A stretch of DNA of 64,000 nt, from NCBI RefSeq assembly GCF_020509005.1, contig NC_063016.1, positions 3,162,001 to 3,226,000 on the forward strand, written 5' to 3'. The notes under the pieces were generated by a model. The model did no database searches. It was not told the DNA's origin and was given only the letters and a program-made list of their open reading frames with translations. Both the position numbers and the translations under genes were made by a program. The first letter of the stretch is position 1. Every line of letters starts with the position of its first letter. Below are positions 31,454-43,800 of this stretch, one piece after another. The DNA comes from Fulvia fulva. Its lineage: Eukaryota > Ascomycota > Dothideomycetes > Mycosphaerellales > Mycosphaerellaceae.

Positions 31454-34400
31454 CTACCCCCCCTTCAAAATCGCGCTCAGTCCCTTGAGCTCGCAACAAC
31501 GCTACTACGAAAGCAGTGTCATCCTCTATATTGTCATTTCTATCACCTCTATTATCTGTTCTATCCGCTGTCGTGTCGTCGTTACTGCCTCGGTCGGTAT
31601 TATCGTATCCTCCGCGGTGGCCAACCTGGCCTATATAAGTCGTGACTTCGTGCTTGCCGTAGCGATTCACGAACTCCGCGAAAGAGTTCGTTATAGCTTC
31701 TGTTGCTTATGTTAAGGAAGAGCTATAGTACCTATTACTAACTGATGTTAGCGGTGTAGCTATAGTTACTAAGTTAAGGGAAGATTGCTATTCGCGTTAA
31801 CGCTTGTCTTGTGCTTACCTACTATCGGTCATCTTTCTTAAAGCAGCCGCCTACGGGTCTCTACTTGTACTAGTCTTAGGCTCGTAGCTCTTAACCGGTA
31901 GTAGAGCTATAGGCACCTACGTAATTAGTATACGTGGCCCTCCTATAGTTATTAGGTTAGACGTGGCTATTAACGAAGCGTTTATAGCATCGCTGATCAT
32001 GCCGTCTTCGGGTGTATCCTCGTTCGGAATCCACCCTAGTAGTAGTATAAAGCCGGCTGGCCTGTCCTTCGTAGGATAGTTATAGTAGAAATCCGCGATA
32101 GAGGCGGCGGCAGTGTCTATCAACTCCTTAGCGGGCTCCTAAGTAGGCTCACTATGACCAACCTATTGTACTAGATACTCGTATCGTCTCTCCTTCCTTC
32201 TGCTACGTAGCGCTAGTCCCGGCGGCAGTGTGCTCTTCATATCTAGTATCGTATCTAGTAACTAATACGTACTTATGTCGCCATTGTCGTCTTCTACCTC
32301 TATAGGTGCTAGTGGTGGTTATACTTGGCCTGGCATCGGTTCGTGTGCCGGCATTAGTAGGTTAGCGTGGAAGCCGTTATACAAGTTGCTTAGCGATCGC
32401 GGTAAATCTAGGCGATACGTATCGTGTAGAAGTACTTTAGTGATCGTATAAGGTCTGGCATAGCGGTAGTCAAGTTTCTTTGACGGGCGCTTAGTACGCT
32501 AGTTACGAGTGCTAAGGTACACTATATTACCTACTTCGTATCGTGGTGCGATCGTGCGGTGTTTATTCGCGTACTCGGCTTACGACGCTTATGCCATCTC
32601 TATCGAGTCTCTTAGTTTGTGGCGAAGCTCTGTTATACGCTATGCGAAGGCATTTGCTAATTCCGCGTCTAGGCGTTGTTTGTATAGGAGTAGCTATATA
32701 GGCAGGTTGAGCTCTACATCCGCGTATCTCGGATTCTTGCCAATGTTAGCTATAAAGGGGCTTACACCAGTCGTTTCAGAGACATAGTTATTAGCTATAA
32801 GTTCTGCGAGCGGTAACTAGTCCGGCTAGTCATCTTGTGTATAGCTAATGAATGCACGTAGATATTGCTCTATTATCTTATTCGTATTCTCGCTCTGTCT
32901 ATCGGTCTTAGGATAATACCCGGTGGAGATCTTACGCCTGATCTATAGTAGTTCATAAAGGCGTCCCTAAAAGGCTGAAATCTATTAAGGTCCGCGGTCC
33001 GATATAATCGTCTTTAGCAATCCGTGGCGTAAGAAGATGTGCTTAATATAGACGTAGGCGATGTATTCAGCTGTCATTTCGAGAACTAGGATATAGTGGC
33101 GCTCCTTACCTAGTCTATTAGTCACCGTGAGCGCATTCTCGTACTATTGACCGTCGGCCGTGCACTTCGCTCTAGGCAAGTCGATAACGAAGTCTATAGC
33201 GACATCATCCTAAGTATCGAAGGGGACAGGCAGTGGGGCCAAAAGTCCGTGCTATAGTTCGTTAATGCTACGGCTATTACGACATGTCCGGTAGGCGCGT
33301 ACGAAAGATCTGATGAAACGGGTCATCCTTAGCTATATATAATATCGTAACACGAGCCTGCTCGTAGTAGTCTTGCCTAGGTATCCGGCTACCGTTACAT
33401 CGTGAAAGGCTTTGACTATACGTATATAGACAGTGTTCTCCTCATCCTCTATAGGTAGAACGAAGAGGCTGTACCCGCTATGTCGGTTCTTGATATATAT
33501 TATGCCGTCGACTAGTATTACGTGCTTGTCGTCTATCTTGTTCTTTCGGAGTAGTTTCACTAGTTCTCCTGCCGCGAGTTGGGTAGTAGCTTCGACTACG
33601 TCATCTTGTTCGTATAGCTTACTAATGTCTACTACTAGGGCTTCGTCTATAACTACTCCTTCCACTTCGGATGCGGATAGTCTTAGGACCTGGCTTACGC
33701 TGACCGATAGGAAGTGTTCTAGTTTCAGCAGCACCCTGTCCTATTAAGCATAACGCGGATCTGACTTGTTATATAAGATAGCGTCTTAGGAACGTCGAGT
33801 GAGGCTGTCTGGCTTCGCTCCTTATACTCCTAGTCGGTATACGATCTTGAAGAAGAACTGTGACAAGAACTCGGCCTACCTAGCTTGGCGTCTATTCAGC
33901 TGCTTAGATGTTATGAAGTATTCCAAGTTCTTATAGTCGCTATAGACGAGCATAGGGTGGCCGCTTGGGTCGGTAAAGTTCTCGAAGTCTAGTTTATCGA
34001 TGTCGCCGGCTATTAGCTCTAGCTTCTATTCCTTAAACGCCTTAACGATTGCGAGCAACTCCTTGTCGTAGATGTCGTAGTTACACTCCTACGGGCTTAT
34101 CTTTTTCGACAGGTATACGATAGGGCGGAGGATGTTGTCCTCGTTATATTACGACAGGACTGCTACGGTCATAAAGTCGCTTACGTTAGTCTCTAAGACG
34201 GTGCGTCTCCCGGGGATAAACATCGCTAGCACTGTTCCCTTAGCGTCGGTGAATGCTTACTTCAGTCCTTCGAACGCATTCTAACATTCGTTTGTCTAGT
34301 ACTAGGGGTTGTCCTTCTTAGTTAGCTTCACTATAGGCAGAACTATCTTGCTATAGTCCTTAATAAAGCGTCGATAGAAGCCTAAGAATCTATTAAACGT

Positions 34401-37400
34401 AAGGATGTCCTTTACGTTAGTAGGAGTCCCCTATTCACGTATCGCTTATACCTTGGCTAGGTCTATTGATACGCCATCCTTACCGATAATCAATCCGAGG
34501 TACTTAGTAGACTGAGTATAGAACTCGCATTTGGAGATATCGAGCTAAAGGCCTGCCTTACCGCACTTACGGAGCACCTTCTTTATATACTCGATATGTT
34601 CTTCGAGCGTGTCGCTAAAGATCAGGATGTCGTCGAGGTACGCGGACGTAAAGTCGTCGAGGAACTCTCTTAGGGTATCGTTAATATACGATTGAAATGT
34701 CCCGGGTGTATTGTATAGTCCAAACGGCATTACTAAGCACTCGAACTGGCTATACCGTGTCGTGAACGCCGTAAGCCATTCCGACCCTTCCGCTATACGT
34801 ATACGGTTAAAGGCGGCGATAATATCTAGCTTAGTGAAGTACTTCTTCCCTACAATGCGGTTGAGTGTGTCCTATATTAGGGGTATAGGATACCTAGATT
34901 TTATCGTACGTTCGTTTACCTGTCTATAGTCGATACAAACTCTAAGTCCTCCGCTAGGTTTCTTAACGATAAGTATAGGTGAAGATACGTCTGCCCTTCC
35001 TTCGTATCTACGGATGCCCTTCTAGGCCAATTGTTCTTGGACCTAATAAGCTATTACCTCGTCCTCTTAGTTTAATATACGGTAAGGTCGGCTAAAGGGC
35101 GGAGTCGCGCTAGGCTTCAGTTTGATCTTATAGTCGATACCTAGCCTATACGGTAGGAGCTCCTTCGTATCTTACTTAGAAAAGACGTATACAAACTCGT
35201 GATAGATAGGTAGGAGGTGATCCTTCGGATCGATTGTCTCCTCCTTTTTCTTTATAAACTTGTCAATATTAGACTATACGTACATCTTATAAGCGGACAG
35301 TGTCGGGCTAGTACGCTACGCTACTAGTACGAACGCCGCTGCTCGAGCATCTAGTCGTTCGATAGTCTTGTTATCGGATAGCATCGTATAGCTAGTATCG
35401 GGCCTATATACTACTACCTTACGTAAGTTCCGAGTACTTATAGTATAAGCTATTAAAGGGTCCGTTACGCGGAGATTCCCTAGTTACTGTTGTTCGTTCT
35501 TATCGAAAATGAACATTATATATACTTTGGCTCCCTTTTGCCTAGCTATCCTGTCGATAGCCGCTTCGCTGACTTCCTAGATATTGATGACCGGTAGTGT
35601 CGGTACGGGCGGCGTCTCGGTCGATGTCTCGGGCTTAGGTCGTTACTTTATAATCACGTCGGAAGTTATAGTCTAGACTAGATCTCCTTTATCGTCTTCT
35701 TTAACGGTGGCTTGATATAGGAATCGGGTCTTTAGAGCTACTTCGAAGCTTTGCTTAGTAATTATAGGCTCCTACTTGTCGTTAATACTCTATACCTAGA
35801 CTGGCTTGCCGCTCTATAGGCAATGTTCCTTATAGTGCTCCGAGTCGAGGGTCATTATACTAGAGGCAAAGTGGATGCCTAGCTAATGTTTATCGTACTA
35901 AGGTCTACCTAGCACTATATCGTATTCTAGATAAGTAACCCAGAACGTTCTCGTTTCTCTATAGCTATTGCTAAGCGTGAATTCTATAGTCATACGGTGT
36001 TCGATCATTTCCGTAGCTATAGACCTATTAGCTAATCCGAGTACTAATAGGTTATTAAGCTTAGTTAAGGGCAGGTTATGTTTACGCGTATAAGAAGAGT
36101 CAATATGATCTGAGTTAGCACCGTTATTAAGGAAAGTCAATGTACATTGCCTATTAGCTACGCCCGGTATTACTAGGTATAAGCTAATAACTAGGTCATG
36201 TTCTATTTCTACTACCCTAAGAACATATGATAATAGCTTGAGTCCTTCTAGTAGAGGCTCTGCTAGTAGTGCTTCCCTCAATTCTTCGTGTGACTGTTCT
36301 TGTTTATATCCACTTGCTTCTACGCTTAAGTAGTAGACTACGTATTTCCCGCCGGTAACTCGACGACGTTAGTACCGCTAGCGTTAGCACCTAGACGTGC
36401 CGGCATTTCGTACTCGAAGAGCTCGTAGGTACGCTACTATAAGCGGTGACCGGGCTTACGGCACTTCTTATAGAGGCTCTCGCGTATATAGCGAGTGTTC
36501 TCGGCTTCGTCTAAGGTCTTACCGAGACTACTCTTAAAGGGCTTAGGACGGGTCGACTAGGCCTTACGAGGTGGCTTACCGGGAGCTACGCCTACTAGCT
36601 TATCGTCCTTATCCTTACCGTCCTTCTTATCATTCTTAGGCCTCTTATTACGGGGGTAGAGGCTGTCTAAGATCTTGAAGTCTTTATCGGCTTAAAAAAG
36701 GTTATCGATTATGTCGCTAAGAGAGGTTAGCCGATACGTTAGATACTTATTAAGGTAGCGGACTATTAGCTTACGTTATAGGTGGTCTATCGCGTCTTCA
36801 CCCTTTAGGCCTAGGATGTTTACGTTCTAGCGCCACTTCGAGTAGAAGGACTAGAAGGTGTCCTTACCGTCTATCTTTAGAGAGTATATACGCTCGCGGG
36901 CTCGGCCGACAGGGTTGCGGTCACTATAGCGATTAGCGAGCTCTTGAATTAGGTCGTTAATGCCCTTATATAACTTCTTATTGCTCGTAAGGACGCTAGA
37001 GATAGTAGGAATCTTGGGTCCGACCAACTCCTACGCGTCGCTAGGAGAAGTAAGGAGGTTATAGACGAACTTTAACACTGCCTTCTTGTTACGGAAGACC
37101 GTATAGTCGACGATAGTCTCTAACTCTAAGAGGAACTTCTTAAGGGAGGGTCCTAATAGCTTACTATCGATAGCACCGATAAACTTCTCGGGCTTGTTAA
37201 CACCGCGCTAAGTCTTGAAGGGCTGGCCAAGTTCGGCATCGTACTTGACTAGAGACTCGAAGTCGTACACCTGCTTCTTCTTCTTAGAAGAGCGGCGATA
37301 AGTACGGGCACCGCTGTCCGACTCCGAGTCTTCCTCTGACTCTAAACCTTCGGATGACGGGTCCGAGTCGTTATCATCTGTCTTACGAGAGTGTTTCTTA

Positions 37401-38593
37401 CCCTTCTTAGTTGCTCGTCTGCCTTCCGCCTTATTATCCTTGCCTCTTAAAGAGTTACGACCGTTCTGTAGTACGCGGCGTTATAACATTGCGCGAGATA
37501 GCGACGAGCGCACCCTAGACCTACTACGATCCTCGAGTTGCTTCTTGAGCTCGTCGACCTGGTTTTACTAGGATTGATTCAGTTCCTAGATGTCATTCTA
37601 GTAGGTTTGAGCCTCTGTCTTGTATGTGTCGAGGTCCAATTCAAGTGCCCTGATCTTAGAGTCGTTATCGTTAAGCTATTATAGGGCTTCCTTAGCTTAC
37701 TTCTTTAGAGACTTGTTTTGTGCTACGAGTACGGCGCTAGAGGAGGGTTTAGGTTAAGCCTTTAGGTTGTCGAGTTCCTACTAGACCGTAACAAGCTGCT
37801 ACTTAGCCTAATTTATCTCTACTTATGCTGTGCCTAAGTCCTTCTAATATACATTACGGTGCTTAGTAGCTTCCTCCTTCTTAGTCTTCTATATGTCGCG
37901 GTCCTTAACTAACACGTTATACTCGTTACGTATCTACTGTTCGTAGCTCTTCTATTTCCCGAGTTCCTGCCCTGCCTTGCCTAGTTGTTCGTAAAGGATA
38001 GTGGCCATCTATATTATATTCCTATACTCTTACTCGGCGCGGCGTAGGATGAAGTAAATAGCCGCTACTGTCTCGGGATCTTGTATTAGCCTAACGAGCT
38101 AGTTAGCGTCGAGTTAGAGGAAGTTATTAACTAGGATACGGAGGGTTTTCGCGACTTGTTATATTTCTTCTCCTTCGCCTTCCTCGGTCGCGCCGTCGTT
38201 ATCGTAGTCGACCACCGCTATAGCTATACCGTTAACTTCTTAAATCTCGTCGTCGGTAAGGAGGTCGTACAAGTTAAACTTAGTAGGTAGGTAGGTAACT
38301 AGGCGCTATAAGTTCTCGAGTCTCTACTAGATAGCGTCGTCGGTAGCCTACTATTGTTCTTAAGTTTGTCCTTAAGTCTATATATTAAATATAGACTCGC
38401 GCCGTACTACTAGGCGTATAGCTAGTAGCGAGCCTCGCTATCCTTAGGGTCGCACTATATTAGGTGCTACTTAGCCTAAGGTAGTCTCTTATACTACGTC
38501 GTACTCTTCTATCGTACGCCGCGATTTCTTGTCGCGGTTATTAATAATCTACGCTCTTATAGATCCCGTCGTAGCTCTCCTACGGATATAGTA

Positions 38594-38602
38594 ACCTAGC
38601 TA
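38594..38602 (-). other. Primer-binding site of Gypsy-3 (self-priming type)
   Basis: The plus strand 'acctagcta' is followed by 2 nt and the LTR. Its complement 'tagctaggt' lies inside the LTR at 38636-38644, so sense ACCTAGCTA in the transcript would pair with this site. The TATA-like sequence of the LTR is about 40 nt upstream of that 9-mer, as in Gypsy-2. Confidence 0.7.
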
Positions 38603-38604
38603 AG

Positions 38605-38762
38605 TATAACGGTTCATAATCGTGTTAATACAAAGTAGCTAGGTACGTAGGAAAGAGGAGCGCGAGGTACGCCGAGGTTATATACAGCCGAGGCGCGCTA
38701 GTGACGCGCGGTCACGTGACCTATATACCAGCTAACTATTTACTAGGCCTAGGGCCGTAATA
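38605..38762 (-). repeat. 5' LTR of Gypsy-3
   Basis: 158 bp, differs from the 3' LTR at a handful of sites, mostly CA-to-TA or TG-to-TA changes. GTCACGTGAC at 38711-38720 is intact. Confidence 0.92.
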
Positions 38763-39750
38763 CTAGCTACCGCTAGGCCTATAACCCTATCTTCTTTTTA
38801 GGCGCTATAGATCGAAGGCGTATCGTAATCGCCCGGTACGCCGCGCGGATATCGCCCTCTACCTTACTATTCGCCGTCTAGAGCGTATAGCCTATAGCGA
38901 GCTATTAGAGGTAAAGGTCTAGCGGCGCGATCTACGTATCCGCTTCTAGGACTTACGTCGGTATAGTACGGTATACCCCGGTCGCCCTACGTAAATATTC
39001 GTTCTATACGTTTTAAATCTACTTTATCTAGCTAGTCGCGTAGGATAGATACTAGACTAGTGCCCTAAAGGTGATCGCCGGTCGGACGATAGAGCTATAT
39101 AGCTAGCGTACCTTTACGAAGGCTACGCTCTATATAGAGGCCGCGAGGCGTATAACTAAGGCTTTGTTCTAGTCTCTCCGCTACCGGAGCTACTTTAGGT
39201 AGGCGTACTACCGGAGTTATATATCTATCTAGAATCCTAGGACCCGGATAGATAGCTATAGAGTAATCTAGCTTACGCCGGTCCCGGCCCCGATCGTAGC
39301 TTAGAGGTTATACTTTTTAGGGTCCTCGTAAGGTAGATTATCTAGTACTTCTTAGGTACGAAGACTACCCCGTATTACGCTACCTAGTCGTTATATACCT
39401 CGAGCGCCGCTTCGAGTTAGCGGTAATAAGTCTCGGTTAGGTCGCTATATATTAGGATCTTCGTGTCGTCGACAAAGCCTATAAAGGAGTTAGTACCGCC
39501 GGCGCTTCCCCTTAGTAGTAGGAGGAGCGTAGAGGTAAAGAAAAGGAAGAGGATCGGAGAGAGCGATAAGCCCTACGGGATCCCCGTTTCTATAGGCCGT
39601 ATCTAAGGTTTACGCTACTCCCCTAGTACGAGCTACGTAGACCGGTTCCTAAGAAAGGACTTAGAAACGCGACTATAAGGGAGCCGTTCTTAATATAGGG
39701 TAAGAACGAGAGGACGGAACTTCGAGTAATCGGCGCTATCGCTAAATACG
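38763..39750 (-). mobile_element. LINE-C (part 2): reverse transcriptase region, RIPped
   Basis: Continues LINE-C after Gypsy-3. It reads as degraded ORF2: ATFVKVR followed by LYSSIVRP (39070-39130), GFVDDTKIL at 39460-39480, and a GIPVGLSLSPILFLF block at 39540-39590. The 5' part of the element is missing; LINE-B plus begins near 39751. No open frame. Confidence 0.75.
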
Positions 39751-40811
39751 ACATATTCGAAAGCCCTTATTAAGGCTATTCTAACGATCTATAAAGTAGG
39801 CTACTACCCCTAGAATTAAGGAAGTTCTACCTTATTTAAGTTAGATAGCTTAAAGTTCTCTTTACCCTATTTCTTTAGCTCTATAGCTCTAAACGCCGCG
39901 GAGGTGCCTAGCTATATTAGGTAACTCCTAGGTAATAGTAGCCTAGGCTACGGTACTACCGGCGCCTACGGCTCTATAGGCGAAGCTCCCCTAAGACAAC
40001 TAGTAGTAACTTATAGAGGACGCAAAAAGTATAGAGACTAACGATTAGCTCCTATACTGGTCTCTATAGGTAAGAATTACTTAGCTACGTATGGCGCTAG
40101 TACTATCGTATTACCGAGGGCAATAAGAAAAAAGGACGACGTCTTAGGCGATCAATAAGGCTACTAGGAATTAACACCCCTATAGCTAGGTATCGGTCGC
40201 GGCTTCGATACTAGGCCCCTACCTAACGTACGATATAGTTACGATCCGTATTATAGTAAAGGAAGACTAGGCCGAAGTAGCGAAGCTATCGAATAAGGAG
40301 CTCGCCTAGCGAATTAATTAACTAGGGGTATTCGTAGTGAACTAATAGTCTAACGGTACTCTATAGATCTATACTAGCTCTACTACTACTAGGAGGCACC
40401 TAGAGGTATAGCTATAGTAGGTATCTAAGGTTACGGTATTAGCGAAGGTCTTAACGAAGCAATTTACGATCCTAGTCTACGATATGCCTAAGGAGTTCGA
40501 CCTAACTAACTAAGGTTACCTACGTACTCTCTAAGAGGACAACCCGGTTACTCTTAACTCTCTAATCTAGAAGGCGACTTGGCTATATAGGAAATGGCTA
40601 GAAGGCAAGAAGGCCTCGGCGCTAATCGTATAGCTATAAGACGCGAAAGCGGCGGATCTAGTAATAGAATAAGGCCTAATCTAGTAATATAGCCTTAAGA
40701 TAGTAGAAAAGCACTCCTTATCCTTCCGTATCCTCTAATACTTTAAATACTAATAGTATAGACACTAAATCTATACGTATATAAATAAGTAGGCCTACTC
40801 GAACTATATAG
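39751..40811 (+). mobile_element. LINE-B plus copy (part 1): ORF1, RIPped
   Basis: Inverted counterpart of 29813-30110 and 23839-24873. It carries ORF1 up to its zinc-knuckle region. At 40797-40811 the 15-mer 'actcgaactatatag' marks where a second LINE-B inserted; the copy resumes at 45963 with the same 15-mer. Confidence 0.8.
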
Positions 40812-43800
40812 ATAGATAGATTTGTCATTCCCCTGTTCTAGGACCCTATCCGGCCTATATAGGTATATATCTATTGTTATATACAAAGGGAAACCCGAAT
40901 AGGTGAAAACCCTTCCCGCCCCCGACTACTCCTTATCTAGATTAGCTTTCCCTCTAAACGTACGTAGTCTATATCACTACCCCGTTAGCCCCCGCTCCTA
41001 GCCGGTCTCGTCGCGCTACGTCGTGTCCTCTCTTCCTATACTACTCCTACTAGGCGGTACTATTCTAGCCAGCCCTTCTCTAGTATCTAGTTCGTAATAC
41101 GCCGTAGGTCCTTAGCGTTATTAAGAAGTGCCCTAATCGTCCGGTTCCTCGCCTTTGCTATCTACTCCCCCCTTCCTAGCGACTACCTCGGACAGACGAG
41201 GAGTACGTACCGTACTTTCTAGGAGCGATAGCCGTAGGGGTAGCTAGTATTCGTGTATCCTAGAACCTTCCTCTATAATAGGTACCCCTAGAGGCCGATA
41301 TGTTCGCTTCGTAGTTGGGTTGCTATACTACTCTATATACTCGTAAGGCGGTAGTAGATAAGCTTCGGGGGGTGCTTGACCGCGGATTTTATAGCTAACT
41401 ATTCCTTAGGTTGTCCTACTAGCTAAGGGCGTCTACTATGCCCTATAACCTAGTTGTTCTACCTCTCTTTCTATAGTTGCTCTATAAACAATTTCTTACC
41501 TTCCTATTTTATTACTAGCTATTCGTCCCTTGCCCGGTAGTTCGGCTCGTTTCCGGGTCGAATGCCCTTATACGCTAGTACTAATTCGCGGGCCCTTACG
41601 ACTATACTAGCGATGACCTTCTATACTAGGTACTGTGCCGACTTGCCTAAGTAGGAGGTCCGTAGTCCCTAGATATATAGGTCGATCGGCGGTATAGCGG
41701 TCTCGTACTTAAGTATCCTCGTTAGTATCGACTTATATACCCCGGTGACCTTCCTTAGGCATTAGTTTTAGATCTTCGCTAGCGGCGCGACGAGTCCCTT
41801 CGATAGGTAGGCCCTCTCCCCTAAGGACTATACTTAGCTACTATAGGTAAGGACTGGCCGTATAATAGCCGTATATAGAAGTCGTAACTACCGGAAGTCC
41901 GCCCCCTATATAGACGTAGTAAGCCTCTGGTATAATACTATATTCTGTTTAGCTTTCCGTAATATTGCCTATACGTACTTCCTCTACCGTAGCGCCGGGT
42001 TTACCTATAGTCCGAGGATCCTAAGCTAATTTGCCGGGTTAGTCGTATACCCCTATATCTAGATAGAAGCTTGTATATTATAGAACCGTGGCCGGCGCGT
42101 ACAGTGTATCAGATTGTACTTTTCTAGGGCAAACCGAGCCCCGTACCTCCTAGCCTAGTCCTCGTAGGTCTTGTGCTTCTCTTCTAGTAGCCTACAGTTC
42201 TCCTTAGTCGAGGAAGACTACGCTAGGATGTTTATGTCGTCTACGAAGCCGCTCGTAGCGGTGTTCTAGGATTCTAGGGCTAGGAGCAGCGTCGCTATAA
42301 AGAAGAGGAATAGAATAGGTACTAGCGTTAAGCCTTACGGGATTCTAGTATAGACTACTTAAAATAGGCTTCTGTACTAGCCGACTAGGATCGACGTACT
42401 ACGGTTTTAGAGGTAGGACCGTACGAAGTTGACAAGCCACTTAGGGAGTCCTTTCGACCTTAGGATATAGAGTAGCCGCGGGTATAACACGTAGTCGAAG
42501 GCTCCCGATATATCTAGGCTAAGTAAGGAAGCTACCTTGTCCCTATTCTTATACTAGATAGCCTTTACCTAAGAGGTGATAAGTTCTATCGCGGATAGCG
42601 TCGATCGCTATAGGCGCGTACCTATCTAGGTATCCGGGAGTAGGGAGTGTTCCTCTACCGCCTCGGAGAGTCTCGTTATAACTAGCTTCTTAAGCGCCTT
42701 TCTAAGAGTATTAAGGAGCGCAATTAGGCGGTACGACTTCACCTACGTATAGTCTTCCTTCTACGGCTTACGTAGGACTAGTGTCGTCGATTGTTTAAAA
42801 GCTATCGGGTGGTATCCGGTCTGTAGGTAGGCGTTAAAGATCGCTATAACTACTAGGGCTAGTTGATCTCTACACTTCTTTAGTAGCTCGTTTACGATCC
42901 TATCCGGCCCCGGGGCTTTCTTCGCCGGCAACTTCCTTAGTATAGCGGCAACTTCTCCCTCGGATACCTCCTATTAGACCGCGATACTAGGGGCTAGGGG
43001 AGTAGAGCTGTTTATGTCGCTTAGATTAGCCTCGACTAGGGGCGGGAAGAACTTGCTAGCTAGTAGACGCGCCTTAGCCTCGGGGTCGCTAACCGGGCTA
43101 CTAGGCGATTGTAGCGCTAGGATAGAGAAGGAGGGGCCCTATATAGGGTCCTGTCGGGCCTATTTTACTAGCTTCTATATCCTTGCTAGCTTATCGGCGA
43201 TTTCTTCTACTATAGCTCTCTAGCCGACTACTTTCTCCCTCCGTATCGTAGCTTTCTTCTATTAGTATACCTCCCTATATACGTTCTAGGCCTCCTCGCT
43301 ATAGCTACTCGTCTACACCCGGCGGGCTCTCCTTGCTTCTCTTACTACCGTAGTGCACTCCGGCGTCTAGTATAGTTTAGACTATATCGTTAGTTAGGCA
43401 AGCGGAACGTAAAGTGAGGTCGCTTTTCTTATTTCGTCTATTAACCCCTAGACTGCTTCGTCTATCTCGTCTTTACTATTGTATTACTACTGCGCGATCT
43501 AGACTAGCCTCTTAGAGTTATCGAGGTACGCCTAGATATTAGCCTAGTAGGCCTTTCCCTAGTTTGGCTTAGGGGTTCTCGCTAGTATACGTTATATCTA
43601 TATCGTAATAGAGGTCCTGACTAGTATATAGTCTAACGACGCCTCGAGTTCATATTCGATCCTATAGTAGGTTACCGTATAGTAGTAGCTATCTAAGATC
43701 TAGGAGAGGTCGATCGTGCCTTAGAGTCCCCCTCTCTTCTAGGTGCCTAGGTCCTTCGGGGTATTAAGGGCAATTACGTTACTCGCTATTAAGTCGAGTA

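Larger units (their letters stand above)
31296..38762 (-). mobile_element. Gypsy-3: complete but RIP-degraded chromovirus
   Basis: A 7467-bp element with 158-bp LTRs and the 5-bp target duplication 'ctagc'. On the minus strand: gag (about 36300-38580), protease (FLNNGANSDHIDS near 36090-36130), RT (34545-34990, with [18 protein letters not shown]), RNase H (33890-34230), integrase (about 32480-33730; the zinc site reads FHDVTVAGYLG with one His turned to Tyr), a chromodomain position about 32120-32330, and a C-terminal part (31917-32123, AAASIADFYYNYP, the counterpart of AAAAVADFHHNRP in Gypsy-2). Short open stretches of up to 133 codons remain, but no gene is intact. RIP is heavy although many CpG sites persist. 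It is clearly related to Gypsy-2 but is a different family. Confidence 0.9.
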
